42,904 nucleotides of DNA. Source: Bacillota bacterium. GTDB lineage: Bacteria > Bacillota > Clostridia > Acetivibrionales > DSM-1351. Location: the NCBI GenBank assembly GCA_023416275.1, contig JAEZIB010000174.1, positions 1 through 42,904 on the forward strand, given 5' to 3'. This document shows, in pieces, positions 35,973 to 42,904 of this stretch (position 1 is its first letter; the number at the start of each line of letters is the position of its first letter). Below the pieces are notes generated by a model, which saw only the letters and a list, made by a program, of their open reading frames with translations, did no database searches and was not told the origin of the DNA. The position numbers and the translations under genes were made by a program.

Positions 35973-36890
35973 TTAGCCTTTAACTGCTCCAATCATAATA
36001 CCTTTTACAAAATATTTCTGGAAAATTGGGTAAACAAATAATATCGGCAATACTACGATAACGGTTACTGTCATTCGGATAGAAGTCGGCGTCTGCTGAG
36101 TTGCTAATACCATTACATTGCTGGAAGATCCAATGCTGTTCATAATCAAAGCCTTCAAAGAATTTGCCTGATTAATATAGCAGTATAACAAATATTGTAA
36201 AGAATATAATTTTTGATCTGTCACATAAATCAATGTATCCTGAAAAGAGTTCCACTGTGTAACGGCTGAAAAGATTGCAATAGTAGCCAAAATCGGTTTA
36301 CTGGTTGGTAGAATGACTTTACCAAACACAGTAATAATACCTGCACCATCCATCTCTGCAGCTTCCTGAAGTGAAGTAGGTATAGATTCTATATAAGTTT
36401 TTGCCAGTATAATATTAAAGGGCTGTACAATAGCTGGAAGAATGTATACTAAAAAATTGTTTGTAAGATGTAACGTATCCATGGTTATAAACATCGGAAT
36501 CAATCCAGCATTGAAATACATAGTAATTACAATAAAACGGTACCAAAACTTTCTGGCCCACATTTTCTGTTGGGTAAACATAAAACCTAAAAATGCAGAA
36601 ACTATCACAGTCAATGAAGTTCCGATTGCTGTCCTTGCTAAAGATATACCAGCCGCAGGCAGTAACCCTTTTAATTTGAATACCTCTACGTAATTTCTCA
36701 TATGTATCTGTTTAGGCAAGAAATTAATTACACCATTTGCACTCAAGTCATTTGCACTAATTGTATTAATAACCAAGTAATAAAAAGGGTAAATACAAAT
36801 TAATGTAATTAACGCAAATAAAGTGTAATTTATAATTGTAAATAATAAATCATTTGTTGTAAGTTTATTGTTTTTAGACATTGCTTTCAT
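35973..36890 (-). CDS. carbohydrate ABC transporter permease, LplC/YtcP type
   Basis: This 305-residue inner-membrane protein has about six helices and the EAA loop SLQEAAEMDGAG...LP that contacts the ATPase. The C-terminal KYFVKGIMIGAVKG is typical of the LplC-like family. It pairs with the permease encoded 162 bp upstream. No ATP-binding gene is present in the unit; Firmicutes often use a shared MsmK/MsiK ATPase for such importers. Confidence 0.94.
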   Translation of the reverse strand: MKAMSKNNKLTTNDLLFTIINYTLFALITLICIYPFYYLVINTISANDLSANGVINFLPKQIHMRNYVEVFKLKGLLPAAGISLARTAIGTSLTVIVSAFLGFMFTQQKMWARKFWYRFIVITMYFNAGLIPMFITMDTLHLTNNFLVYILPAIVQPFNIILAKTYIESIPTSLQEAAEMDGAGIITVFGKVILPTSKPILATIAIFSAVTQWNSFQDTLIYVTDQKLYSLQYLLYCYINQANSLKALIMNSIGSSSNVMVLATQQTPTSIRMTVTVIVVLPILFVYPIFQKYFVKGIMIGAVKG

Positions 36891-37052
36891 ATTAGTTCCT
36901 TTCTGGTATTATTGGGGCTTGCAAAGCAAGAAAACCGTATATATTTACGAGTTTACTGCTTAATTAGCGCTCCCTTACAATATATATAAGGATTGCTCTC
37001 GAAATTGATGTTTTCAACTGCCCCTCTGCCTAAAGTAATTGACTTTATACTA

Positions 37053-38009
37053 CTAAATTATAGATTCACCGCGCACCTTCTTAGATACTAAGTTTACTCC
37101 CGCTAGAAGTGTAATACTGACAATACTCTTTAACATACCTATTGCCGTTGCCAATGAAGGGCTCTGACCTCCGCCTATTCCAATATTGTAAACATATAAA
37201 TCAAGAACCTGGATATGCTGTCTATTAAATGAATTTTGGAATACATAATATTGATCCAGTCCATTATTAAGGAAATTGGCTATCGACAGCATTGCCAATA
37301 CAAAGAAGGTAGGCAGCAATGCCGGTAGTGTAATATGCCTCATCAACTTAAAGCGGCCTGCACCATCTACCCTTGCCGCCTCATACAGCTCTTGATCTAT
37401 ACCAGCAATGGCTGCAAGATACATAATAGCTCCCCAGCCCAAGCCCTTCCAAGTACTCCAAAGTAACATAGCAAGCCATGTGTGGGAATCACTGTCTAAA
37501 AACTTAATTGGCTGTGTAATAATTCCCAAGTCCATAAAAAGAGAATTTACCATGCCAGTAGCAGAAAACAAGCTGAATGCCGCTGAGAATACCATAACCC
37601 AACTGATAAAGTTAGGAAGTGTAGTTAAAGTCTGAACTGTTTTTTTAAACCATTTGACTTTTATTTCATTCAGCAAAATGGCAAAAAATACAGGCAGAAA
37701 GGAAGTAGCTAGCCCTAAGCCGCTTATGGCAAAGGTATTTAACATAACTTTTGCAAGTTGCTTTACCTGTGTCGAATTGGTAAACAACATTTTGAACCAC
37801 TTGAACCCTACGAAATCACATTGTGATAAGTCCAACGGCGGCTTATAATCAAAGAAGGCATAAACCCAACCGTATAATGGGAAATATGAAAACGCAAAGG
37901 ATAGAATCAAAAACGGTAATATGTAAAGAAACATTTTTTTACCTTCAGCATTTTTCTTTTTCTTTAACATCTGAACATTCTTAGTATTTAGTGCTATTGA
38001 TTGCCGCAT
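37053..38009 (-). CDS. carbohydrate ABC transporter permease, LplB type
   Basis: This 318-residue membrane protein has about six helices, the ATPase-contact motif DQELYEAARVDGAG...LP and the family opening YILPFLILSFAFSYFPLYGW. It is the first gene of the importer unit; its ATG follows AGGGGGT. Together with the second permease and the lipoprotein it forms the oligosaccharide importer. The promoter region upstream contains a large perfect inverted repeat at 38089-38128. Confidence 0.94.
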   Translation of the reverse strand: MRQSIALNTKNVQMLKKKKNAEGKKMFLYILPFLILSFAFSYFPLYGWVYAFFDYKPPLDLSQCDFVGFKWFKMLFTNSTQVKQLAKVMLNTFAISGLGLATSFLPVFFAILLNEIKVKWFKKTVQTLTTLPNFISWVMVFSAAFSLFSATGMVNSLFMDLGIITQPIKFLDSDSHTWLAMLLWSTWKGLGWGAIMYLAAIAGIDQELYEAARVDGAGRFKLMRHITLPALLPTFFVLAMLSIANFLNNGLDQYYVFQNSFNRQHIQVLDLYVYNIGIGGGQSPSLATAIGMLKSIVSITLLAGVNLVSKKVRGESII

Positions 38010-38088
38010 CTTTTACCCCCTAAACCAAATCTGCTTTAATTGTTAATTACTTAATGTTACAACTAAATGCTACCATTTAACATATTAG

Positions 38089-38128
38089 ATTTATACTATA
38101 AATATTTCATATAATTTATAGTATAAAT
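38089..38128. promoter_or_regulatory. perfect 15-bp inverted repeat upstream of importer operon
   Basis: ATTTATACTATAAAT (38089-38103) and ATTTATAGTATAAAT (38114-38128) are exact reverse complements separated by 10 bases, 80 bp before the first permease gene. This is the main element in the 424-bp gap 38010-38433 between the divergent importer and hemerythrin genes. It could be an operator, or overlap the promoter, since TATA-like hexamers lie inside it. The rest of the gap is AT-rich without a convincing promoter or frame. Confidence 0.5.
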
Positions 38129-38439
38129 TGCATTTTAGAGCCAAGAAAAATCATTTGTAATATTACAGAATTATAACTCCTTATTTAACTTATCATGTAA
38201 CTTAACTTTACAAAAACAACTAGTATAGTGTAAAATTAAACAGTATTATGTCTTTATATCACAAAGCAATATTTTATTACAGCCAAGCTGATATGCTGTT
38301 TATACAGTATCTCTAGTTTGAGTAATCTTTTAGTGCATTACTCCATCGCCTAAATTGCAGCTTTATGTGATATAACATTTTATCAAGCAAATTAGGCATA
38401 CATATTTTTAAAATACTTAACAGAACAGGTGGGATGACT

Positions 38440-38829
38440 ATGTATGAAATGAAACCAGAATATTTTACAGGAATTGAATTTATTGATGAAGAACACACGA
38501 AACTATTTGCTATAGCAAATGAATGTTATGATTTGTTGACAAACCAATTCATAGAAGATAAGTACGACTATATATTGAAGGTAGTCAATGATTTGAAAGA
38601 ATACGCAATATATCATTTTAATCACGAAGAAGAATATATGAATAGCATTGGTCATAAAAAAATTCTGTCACAGAAGGTATCACACAATGATTTTATTGAA
38701 AAAATAAATAGCATTGATTTTGAGCATATTGATGAAAATCAAAAAGACGCTCTATTGCAGTTACTTGACTTTTTAACTACATGGCTTGTAGAGCATATCT
38801 TAAAGCAAGACACATTAATTGGAAAATAA
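38440..38829 (+). CDS. bacteriohemerythrin
   Basis: An ATG at 38434 touches the ribosome site GGTGGG, so the in-frame ATG at 38440 is preferred, giving 129 residues, the normal length for a single hemerythrin domain. Diiron ligands (numbered from 38440) are His19, His59 and Glu63 (HxxxE), His82, His119 and Asp124 (HxxxxD). The position that is normally the first His of the HxxxH pair is Gln78 (CAG). The protein should bind O2 reversibly, serving oxygen scavenging or delivery to detoxifying enzymes; flavin reductase-rubredoxin and superoxide reductase genes lie next to it. The Gln could weaken or change the iron site. Confidence 0.9.
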   Translation: MYEMKPEYFTGIEFIDEEHTKLFAIANECYDLLTNQFIEDKYDYILKVVNDLKEYAIYHFNHEEEYMNSIGHKKILSQKVSHNDFIEKINSIDFEHIDENQKDALLQLLDFLTTWLVEHILKQDTLIGK

Positions 38830-38843
38830 ATTGTACTGACAAG

Positions 38844-38914
38844 CATCAACTTTCGCACATTAAGTCTATCTGTGCGGGAGTCTTATCAATGGTTTGATGC
38901 CGAAATAATTAAGG
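38844..38914. mobile_element. MITE-like element, copy 4 (inverted end fragment)
   Basis: About 70 bp matching the reverse complement of the right end of copy 1 (25280-25345), including the CAACTTTCGCAC terminal segment, TTATCAATGGTTTG and CCGAAATAATT. It lies in the 170-bp gap between the convergent hemerythrin and flavin reductase genes. Confidence 0.6.
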
Positions 38915-38947
38915 CTTGCTCATAATCTATTGTTTAAAGCCCATAAC

Positions 38948-38994
38948 AAAAAAGGTTTTCCGAAATATTCTAACAGTATATTTCAGAAAACCTT
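38948..38994 (-). terminator. terminator after flavin reductase-rubredoxin gene
   Basis: AAGGTTTTC (38952-38960) and GAAAACCTT (38986-38994) pair, extended by GAAATAT / ATATTTC. On the minus strand the stem is followed by six T (38953-38948). It lies 5 bp after the gene stop and may also stop plus-strand transcripts from the hemerythrin gene. Confidence 0.75.
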
Positions 38995-38999
38995 ATTAT

Positions 39000-39662
39000 T
39001 TACGCTTGCTTCTTAAATACTAACTTGGGTTTTCCACATATGGGACATTTATAATCCTCTGGTAATTCTTCAAACGGAATGTCTCCTACATATTCATACT
39101 TACATACACTGCATATATATTTATCGTGCTTCTCTTGTTCGCTGTTCTTATTTTCTTTTATATCATCAGCAATATATGTTGGAGCATTTTGGGAACTCTT
39201 GCCCTTTAAAACCTTATGATAATAAGAATAAGTCATCGGTTCTTCGTTTGAAAGTATATCAGCATCTAAAACATTACCTAAAAAAACAGTATGCGTATCT
39301 GTTTCCATTTTATTAATAACTTCACAGGTAATATACGCACATCCATCCTTCACTATCGGCATTTCAGCCAGCTTTTCAAATCTGACCAAATCAAATTTAT
39401 TAATTTCTTTTCCAGACTGAAAGCCAAAAGTGCCAATAATTGATGGATCTGAATTGTAACTTAAAATTGAAATAGCAAATTTTCCTGTCTTATTAATGCA
39501 TTGATGTGTATAATTATCATGATGTATGCTTACAGCTATAGTAGGCGGTTCGGCTGTAATCTGCATAACGCAATTTGCAGTACAACCCGTTGGGCGCTCA
39601 CCGTCCCACACAGAAATAATATAAACTCCATAAGACAGATTCCAAAATGCATTTTGATTCAT
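39000..39662 (-). CDS. hrb: flavin reductase-rubredoxin fusion (high molecular weight rubredoxin)
   Basis: Residues 1-150 are an FMN-binding flavin reductase-like domain (GCTANCVMQ and VSIHHDNYT motifs). A charged linker (about 165-180) leads to a C-terminal rubredoxin with Cys184-x-x-Cys187 and Cys206-x-x-Cys209. Such fusions carry electrons from NAD(P)H through FMN and the iron centre to oxygen- or superoxide-reducing partners. Desulfoferrodoxin is encoded 107 bp upstream on the same strand, a natural acceptor. The ATG follows GGGAGGAAAGT. Confidence 0.94.
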   Translation of the reverse strand: MNQNAFWNLSYGVYIISVWDGERPTGCTANCVMQITAEPPTIAVSIHHDNYTHQCINKTGKFAISILSYNSDPSIIGTFGFQSGKEINKFDLVRFEKLAEMPIVKDGCAYITCEVINKMETDTHTVFLGNVLDADILSNEEPMTYSYYHKVLKGKSSQNAPTYIADDIKENKNSEQEKHDKYICSVCKYEYVGDIPFEELPEDYKCPICGKPKLVFKKQA

Positions 39663-39769
39663 ACTTTCCTCCCACGCCTACATTTATAAGCAAAAAATAT
39701 AATTAAACGCGCTATGCTATACTTTCCTTGATAAACTTATGCACTCGATGCATATAAAAATTTCAATTA

Positions 39770-40153
39770 CTATATTTCCTTTTTCCACAGGCCATGAAGG
39801 TTGCAATATTCATAAGCGGCAATAAGCTTTTCTCCATTTAATGTGAATACTGCTTTAGGTTTTTCTGATGGTTCTAGATATTTAATTTGAAATCCTTTAT
39901 CTGTTTCTAAATAAATCCATTGAATAAAATGCTCAGGAACCATCGGATGTTCTACACTTCCCACCTCAACGGTAACAGTATTTTCATTCACATTCACTAC
40001 AGGAACATGCTTTTCAACTGCTGCATCAACTGTGTTTGGCGTAATCTCAGTCATTAATTCCCCGCAACAGGTAAGTGGTGCACCTGATTCATTTATAAAT
40101 GTAACTACATTTCCACAATGCTTGCAAATTAAAAACTTAGGTTCTTTTTTCAT
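39770..40153 (-). CDS. dfx: desulfoferrodoxin (superoxide reductase, 2Fe type)
   Basis: This 127-residue protein has an N-terminal desulforedoxin centre (Cys10, Cys13, Cys29, Cys30) and a C-terminal neelaredoxin-like catalytic iron site (His49, His69, His75, Cys117, His120). The catalytic Glu47-Lys48 pair is in place. It reduces superoxide to hydrogen peroxide in the cytoplasm of anaerobes without making O2. The start has AAGGAGG upstream. It is transcribed towards the flavin reductase-rubredoxin gene, its probable electron donor. Confidence 0.96.
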   Translation of the reverse strand: MKKEPKFLICKHCGNVVTFINESGAPLTCCGELMTEITPNTVDAAVEKHVPVVNVNENTVTVEVGSVEHPMVPEHFIQWIYLETDKGFQIKYLEPSEKPKAVFTLNGEKLIAAYEYCNLHGLWKKEI

Positions 40154-40296
40154 AATATATTGCCTCCTTAATTAATTCAATATTACATTTTTACCACAGT
40201 CTACTATAAATAAACACAGCTATTAAAAATTTATTGAATTAAAGAGTTTCTATAAACACATTTGCTTATACATTGAATTTATCATTCTTTATTTAA

Positions 40297-41652
40297 TTAC
40301 TTCCTCGGTAAATATTCTCTTTCAGGAACAATAGCTGTATAAGCCGGTCTTATAATCTTGTCTACATTTATTAATTCTTCAATACGGTGAGCACTCCACC
40401 CCACTATCCTCGCCATTGCAAATATAGGCGTGAATAATTCAAGTGGTATATCCAGCATACTATAAACAAATCCGCTATAAAAATCCACATTGGCACTTAC
40501 ACCCTTGTATATCTTTCTGCCTTTTGCAATCACCTGCGGAGCAAGTCTTTCTACCATTGAATACAGCTTGAAATCATCGTCCCGACCTTTTTGCTCTGCT
40601 AATTCTTCAACAAAGCCTTTAAATATTGTAGCTCTAGGGTCTGATAGTGAATAAACCGCATGACCCATTCCATATATAAGTCCTTTTTTATCAAAAGCTT
40701 CTCTATTAAGAATATTTTCTAAATATCGTTTTACTTCCTGTTCATCACTAATATCTGAAACACTTTCTCTTAAATCATTCATCATTTCAACAACTTTTAT
40801 ATTTGCACCGCCATGTTTTGGTCCTTTTAATGAAGATAGTGCCGCAGCTATAACTGCATATGTGTCTGAACCAGATGAAGTGACAACATGTGTTGTAAAA
40901 GTAGAATTATTACCACCACCATGCTCCATATGCAGCACTAATGCAATGTCAAGAACTCTAGCTTCCAGTTCTGTGTATTTCATATCAGGTCTAAGCATCC
41001 GCAGAATATTCTCAGCAGCAGACAAACTCTTGTCAGGTCTATGAATGTAAAAGCTTCCGTGACGAACATAATGATTATATGCATGATAGCCGTATACAGC
41101 CAGCATAGGAAAAGTACTGATAAGCATCATGCACTGCCTCAAAACATTGGAAATAGATAAATCTTCTGATCTGTCATCGTATGATGCAAGTGTAAGAATA
41201 CTTTTGCTTAATGAATTCATAATATCTCTGCTTGGTGCTTTCATTACAACGTCTCTAACAAAATTTGTAGGTAATGTCTGACATTTCGCCATATTAGTCT
41301 TGAATTCTTCAAGCTGATTATCATCTGGAATGTTTCCAAACATGAGCAAATAAGTCGTTTCTTCAAAACCAAGACGCTTATTTGATACAAAATCTTTAAC
41401 TATATCAGTTACACTGTAGCCTCTGTATGTAAGCTTCCCCTCACAAGGAACCTTCTTTCCGTCAACTTCTTTATATGCCTGTATATCAGAAATTGTTGTC
41501 AAACCTGCTAGAACTCCAGTTCCATCTTTATCTCTAAGTCCCTTTTTTACACCGTATTCATCATATAGACTACTATCTATATTACAATTTTGTTTACATA
41601 TTTCTGCCATACTATCTGAATATGCATCAAAGCTCTTTTTTGAATTAGTCAT
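40297..41652 (-). CDS. gltA: citrate (Si)-synthase
   Basis: This 451-residue enzyme carries the citrate synthase triad: His244 in HMEHGGGNN, His331 in GMGHAVY and Asp338 in SLSDPRA, with His280 in GPKHGGAN also conserved. It belongs to the Si-type family common in clostridia with a partial TCA cycle, condensing acetyl-CoA and oxaloacetate to citrate towards glutamate. The start has GGAGGAG upstream and a strong promoter at 41702-41730. The gene is divergent from a MarR regulator, which may control it. Methylcitrate synthase activity cannot be excluded from sequence. Confidence 0.94.
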   Translation of the reverse strand: MTNSKKSFDAYSDSMAEICKQNCNIDSSLYDEYGVKKGLRDKDGTGVLAGLTTISDIQAYKEVDGKKVPCEGKLTYRGYSVTDIVKDFVSNKRLGFEETTYLLMFGNIPDDNQLEEFKTNMAKCQTLPTNFVRDVVMKAPSRDIMNSLSKSILTLASYDDRSEDLSISNVLRQCMMLISTFPMLAVYGYHAYNHYVRHGSFYIHRPDKSLSAAENILRMLRPDMKYTELEARVLDIALVLHMEHGGGNNSTFTTHVVTSSGSDTYAVIAAALSSLKGPKHGGANIKVVEMMNDLRESVSDISDEQEVKRYLENILNREAFDKKGLIYGMGHAVYSLSDPRATIFKGFVEELAEQKGRDDDFKLYSMVERLAPQVIAKGRKIYKGVSANVDFYSGFVYSMLDIPLELFTPIFAMARIVGWSAHRIEELINVDKIIRPAYTAIVPEREYLPRK

Positions 41653-41701
41653 ATTTATCTCCTCCTTTGTTTAAATATTCCAAGAAATAGTTTATAAAAT
41701 T

Positions 41702-41730
41702 AATATACTTTATTGTTTGATTATTGTCAA
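41702..41730 (-). promoter_or_regulatory. sigma-A promoter of citrate synthase gene
   Basis: On the minus strand TTGACA (41730-41725), 17 bases, then TATATT (41707-41702). RNA would start about 40 bases before the ATG at 41652. An inverted repeat lies just upstream at 41743-41772. Confidence 0.75.
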
Positions 41731-41742
41731 CTTTTGATTTTT

Positions 41743-41772
41743 ATAAACATTTGACATTAATCAAATGTTTAT
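41743..41772. promoter_or_regulatory. perfect 12-bp inverted repeat, candidate MarR operator
   Basis: ATAAACATTTGA (41743-41754) and TCAAATGTTTAT (41761-41772) are exact reverse complements with spacer CATTAA. The site lies 12 bases upstream of the citrate synthase -35 and 140 bp before the divergent MarR gene. Size and symmetry fit a winged-helix dimer site. Confidence 0.55.
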
Positions 41773-41911
41773 TTATAATTAGTAATTGATTAATGAGACT
41801 CATATTATTTTATATTAAAACATCGAACTTTATACATAATTACCAAAAGCTGTATGCAGTAGTTTAGTCACTTTTTGTGCCGAGAGCACAGCGAAAGGAT
41901 TTTTAGTTCAT

Positions 41912-42352
41912 ATGAGCAGATTAGGTACTGAAAATGCAATTATTTCATTATTTGAAATATTTCCCAAATGTCAAAAAATTATTTTAAATTCAATTGACAT
42001 TAAACACTCGAATCTTACTAAGACTCAGTTATTTATTTTATTCTCACTGATGGGTAAACCAAGCTTAAATATGTCACAAATAGCTACTTATATCGCTTCA
42101 TCTCACGAACAAGCCACCAGAGCTGTTGCTCCATTGGTAACATCAGGCTATGTTGAGCGTTTTTTTGATGAAAGCAATAGGAAATTGGTTTTGATCCGCT
42201 TAACAGAAATAGGAAATAATTTTATTTCATTTGAAAAGGAGCAGCTCATTAAAAATTTAGTTAACAAACTAGATGAGCTTACTAACGAAGAAAAGGAAGA
42301 GTTTACAAACGCAACTTATACAACTCTAAATTTTTTGAAAAAACTTGAGTAA
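41912..42352 (+). CDS. MarR family transcriptional regulator
   Basis: This 146-residue protein has a MarR winged helix-turn-helix: MSQIATYIASSHEQATRAV recognition helices (about 52-75) and a wing with VERFFDESNRKLVLIRLTEIG. It should bind DNA as a dimer and respond to a small ligand. An AAAGGA lies 12 bases before the ATG, with a small hairpin (TGTGC cgaga GCACA) just ahead of it. The divergent placement suggests control of its own gene and of citrate synthase; the ligand is unknown. Confidence 0.9.
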   Translation: MSRLGTENAIISLFEIFPKCQKIILNSIDIKHSNLTKTQLFILFSLMGKPSLNMSQIATYIASSHEQATRAVAPLVTSGYVERFFDESNRKLVLIRLTEIGNNFISFEKEQLIKNLVNKLDELTNEEKEEFTNATYTTLNFLKKLE

Positions 42353-42507
42353 ATATAGCCCCTCTCCGATCAATATTTTGGTGATTGACTAGAGATGACA
42401 GTATTATTTTCCATATTAAAATTTCTTATCCTTTAAACAAGCCCAACTTAATACATTTACGTTGTCTACTTTCGTAAAATATTGTAAAATATGATTATCA
42501 AATATGA

Positions 42508-42547
42508 AAAATTCAATATATGGTAATTTTTATTTATATTGAATTTT
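42508..42547. other. 13-bp inverted repeat, hairpin in intergenic region
   Basis: AAAATTCAATATA (42508-42520) and TATATTGAATTTT (42535-42547) are exact reverse complements with a 14-base loop. It lies in the 298-bp gap between the MarR gene and the secreted repeat protein, about 100 bp before the latter, and could be a weak terminator or an operator. No clear promoter pair was seen in the gap. Confidence 0.45.
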
Positions 42548-42650
42548 CATAAAATATTTTACTTTTAGTGAAAAGAAACAATCCTAGCAAAATGTCTATA
42601 ATAATTATTTTTGCTGATTGATATTTTCACAAAGAAAGGATGATCACATT

Positions 42651-42904
42651 ATGGAGAAACGCTTATGTTCTAAATTGGCAGTGCTATTATCTCTGTTGTT
42701 AGTGCTTCAATCATTACTAACCTCATTAAATGTAATGGCATCGACCTCGGAAAATGTAATGGCATCAACCTCGGAAAATGTAATGGCATCGGCCTCGGAA
42801 AATGTAATGGCATCAGCCCCGGAAAATGTAATGGCATCAGCCCCGGAAAATGTAATGGCATCAGCCCCGGAAAATGTAATGGCATCAGCCCCGGAAAATG
42901 TAAT
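42651..42904 (+). CDS. secreted protein with octapeptide tandem repeats, cut by window edge
   Basis: The frame opens at an ATG with AAAGGA 12 bases upstream and is open to the right edge (84 codons seen). Residues 1-30 form a signal peptide: MEKR basic start, a Leu-rich core and a probable cut after NVMA. From residue 27 an eight-residue unit, N-V-M-A-S-(T/A)-(S/P)-E, repeats seven times and continues past the edge. The unit itself contains V-M-A, a signal-peptidase-like motif. No known family is recognisable from this part; the functional domain lies beyond the window. Confidence 0.75.
   Translation, partial: MEKRLCSKLAVLLSLLLVLQSLLTSLNVMASTSENVMASTSENVMASASENVMASAPENVMASAPENVMASAPENVMASAPENV
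42729..42904 (+). repeat. 24-bp tandem repeat, seven full copies plus partial
   Basis: Units start at 42729, 42753, 42777, 42801, 42825, 42849 and 42873, and a partial one at 42897. The last four full copies are identical, while the first three differ at one to three bases each. The period is a multiple of three, so copy-number change keeps the frame. The opposite-strand open frame is an artefact of this repeat. Confidence 0.95.

Noticed and set aside
38313..38498. 61-codon minus-strand frame upstream of hemerythrin
   Set aside because: It overlaps the hemerythrin start on the opposite strand and has no ribosome site or recognisable domain.
42670..42885. Minus-strand open frame with MPLHFPGL-type repeats
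   Set aside because: It is the reverse strand of the 24-bp tandem repeat inside the secreted protein gene and has no ribosome site of its own.

Overview
The window looks like a low-GC, anaerobic, cellulosome-forming Firmicute close to Ruminiclostridium (Clostridium) cellulolyticum. The grounds are an AT-rich sequence with strong GGAGG ribosome sites, a type I dockerin whose second repeat carries the Ala-Leu pair seen in that group, a xyloglucan-oligosaccharide locus, and a superoxide-reductase type oxygen defence. The genus is inferred from these features; no search was run.

Region 1 (1-13537, minus strand) is one end of an NRPS / trans-AT PKS operon starting from a good sigma-A type promoter at 13510-13537. 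In transcription order it encodes: (i) a C-A-PCP-E NRPS whose A-domain pocket reads D-L-T-K-I-G-E-V-G-K, one residue from the asparagine code; (ii) a 1051-residue fusion of an extracytoplasmic S12 serine peptidase, three membrane helices and a cyclic-peptide-type ABC exporter; (iii) a C-PCP protein with no A domain and a C-domain-like C-terminal half; (iv) a trans-AT PKS (KS-DH-KR start) that runs off the left edge. An acylated D-Asn start module next to a peptidase-exporter fusion is the hallmark of prodrug-activated antibiotics (colibactin/ClbP, xenocoumacin/XcnG, zwittermicin/ZmaM). I infer an N-acyl-D-Asn prodrug whose cap is removed during export. This is the main discovery candidate.

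Region 2 (13736-19381, minus) has an ABC-2 type transporter pair, preceded by a secreted 1098-residue protein with two seven-repeat RCC1 propellers, three fibronectin III-like domains and a C-terminal dockerin.

Region 3 (19757-38128) is a xyloglucan utilisation locus. A lipoprotein-dependent ABC importer without its own ATPase is followed by GH42 beta-galactosidase, an esterase and GH29 alpha-L-fucosidase. GH31 alpha-xylosidase and GH3 beta-glucosidase form a second unit, divergent from a YesM/YesN-type two-component system. Together these would import decorated xyloglucan oligosaccharides and strip fucose, acetyl, galactose, xylose and glucose inside the cell. A dispersed non-coding repeat with terminal inverted repeats (MITE-like) sits at three points in this locus, and a fragment lies beyond it.

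Region 4 (38434-40153) is an oxygen-defence group: a bacteriohemerythrin with a substituted iron ligand, a flavin reductase-rubredoxin fusion and desulfoferrodoxin. Region 5 (40297-42352) is citrate synthase divergent from a MarR regulator, with a perfect 12-bp inverted repeat between them. The right edge cuts a secreted protein that begins with a 24-bp tandem repeat. No tRNA, rRNA, CRISPR array or transposase gene was recognised.
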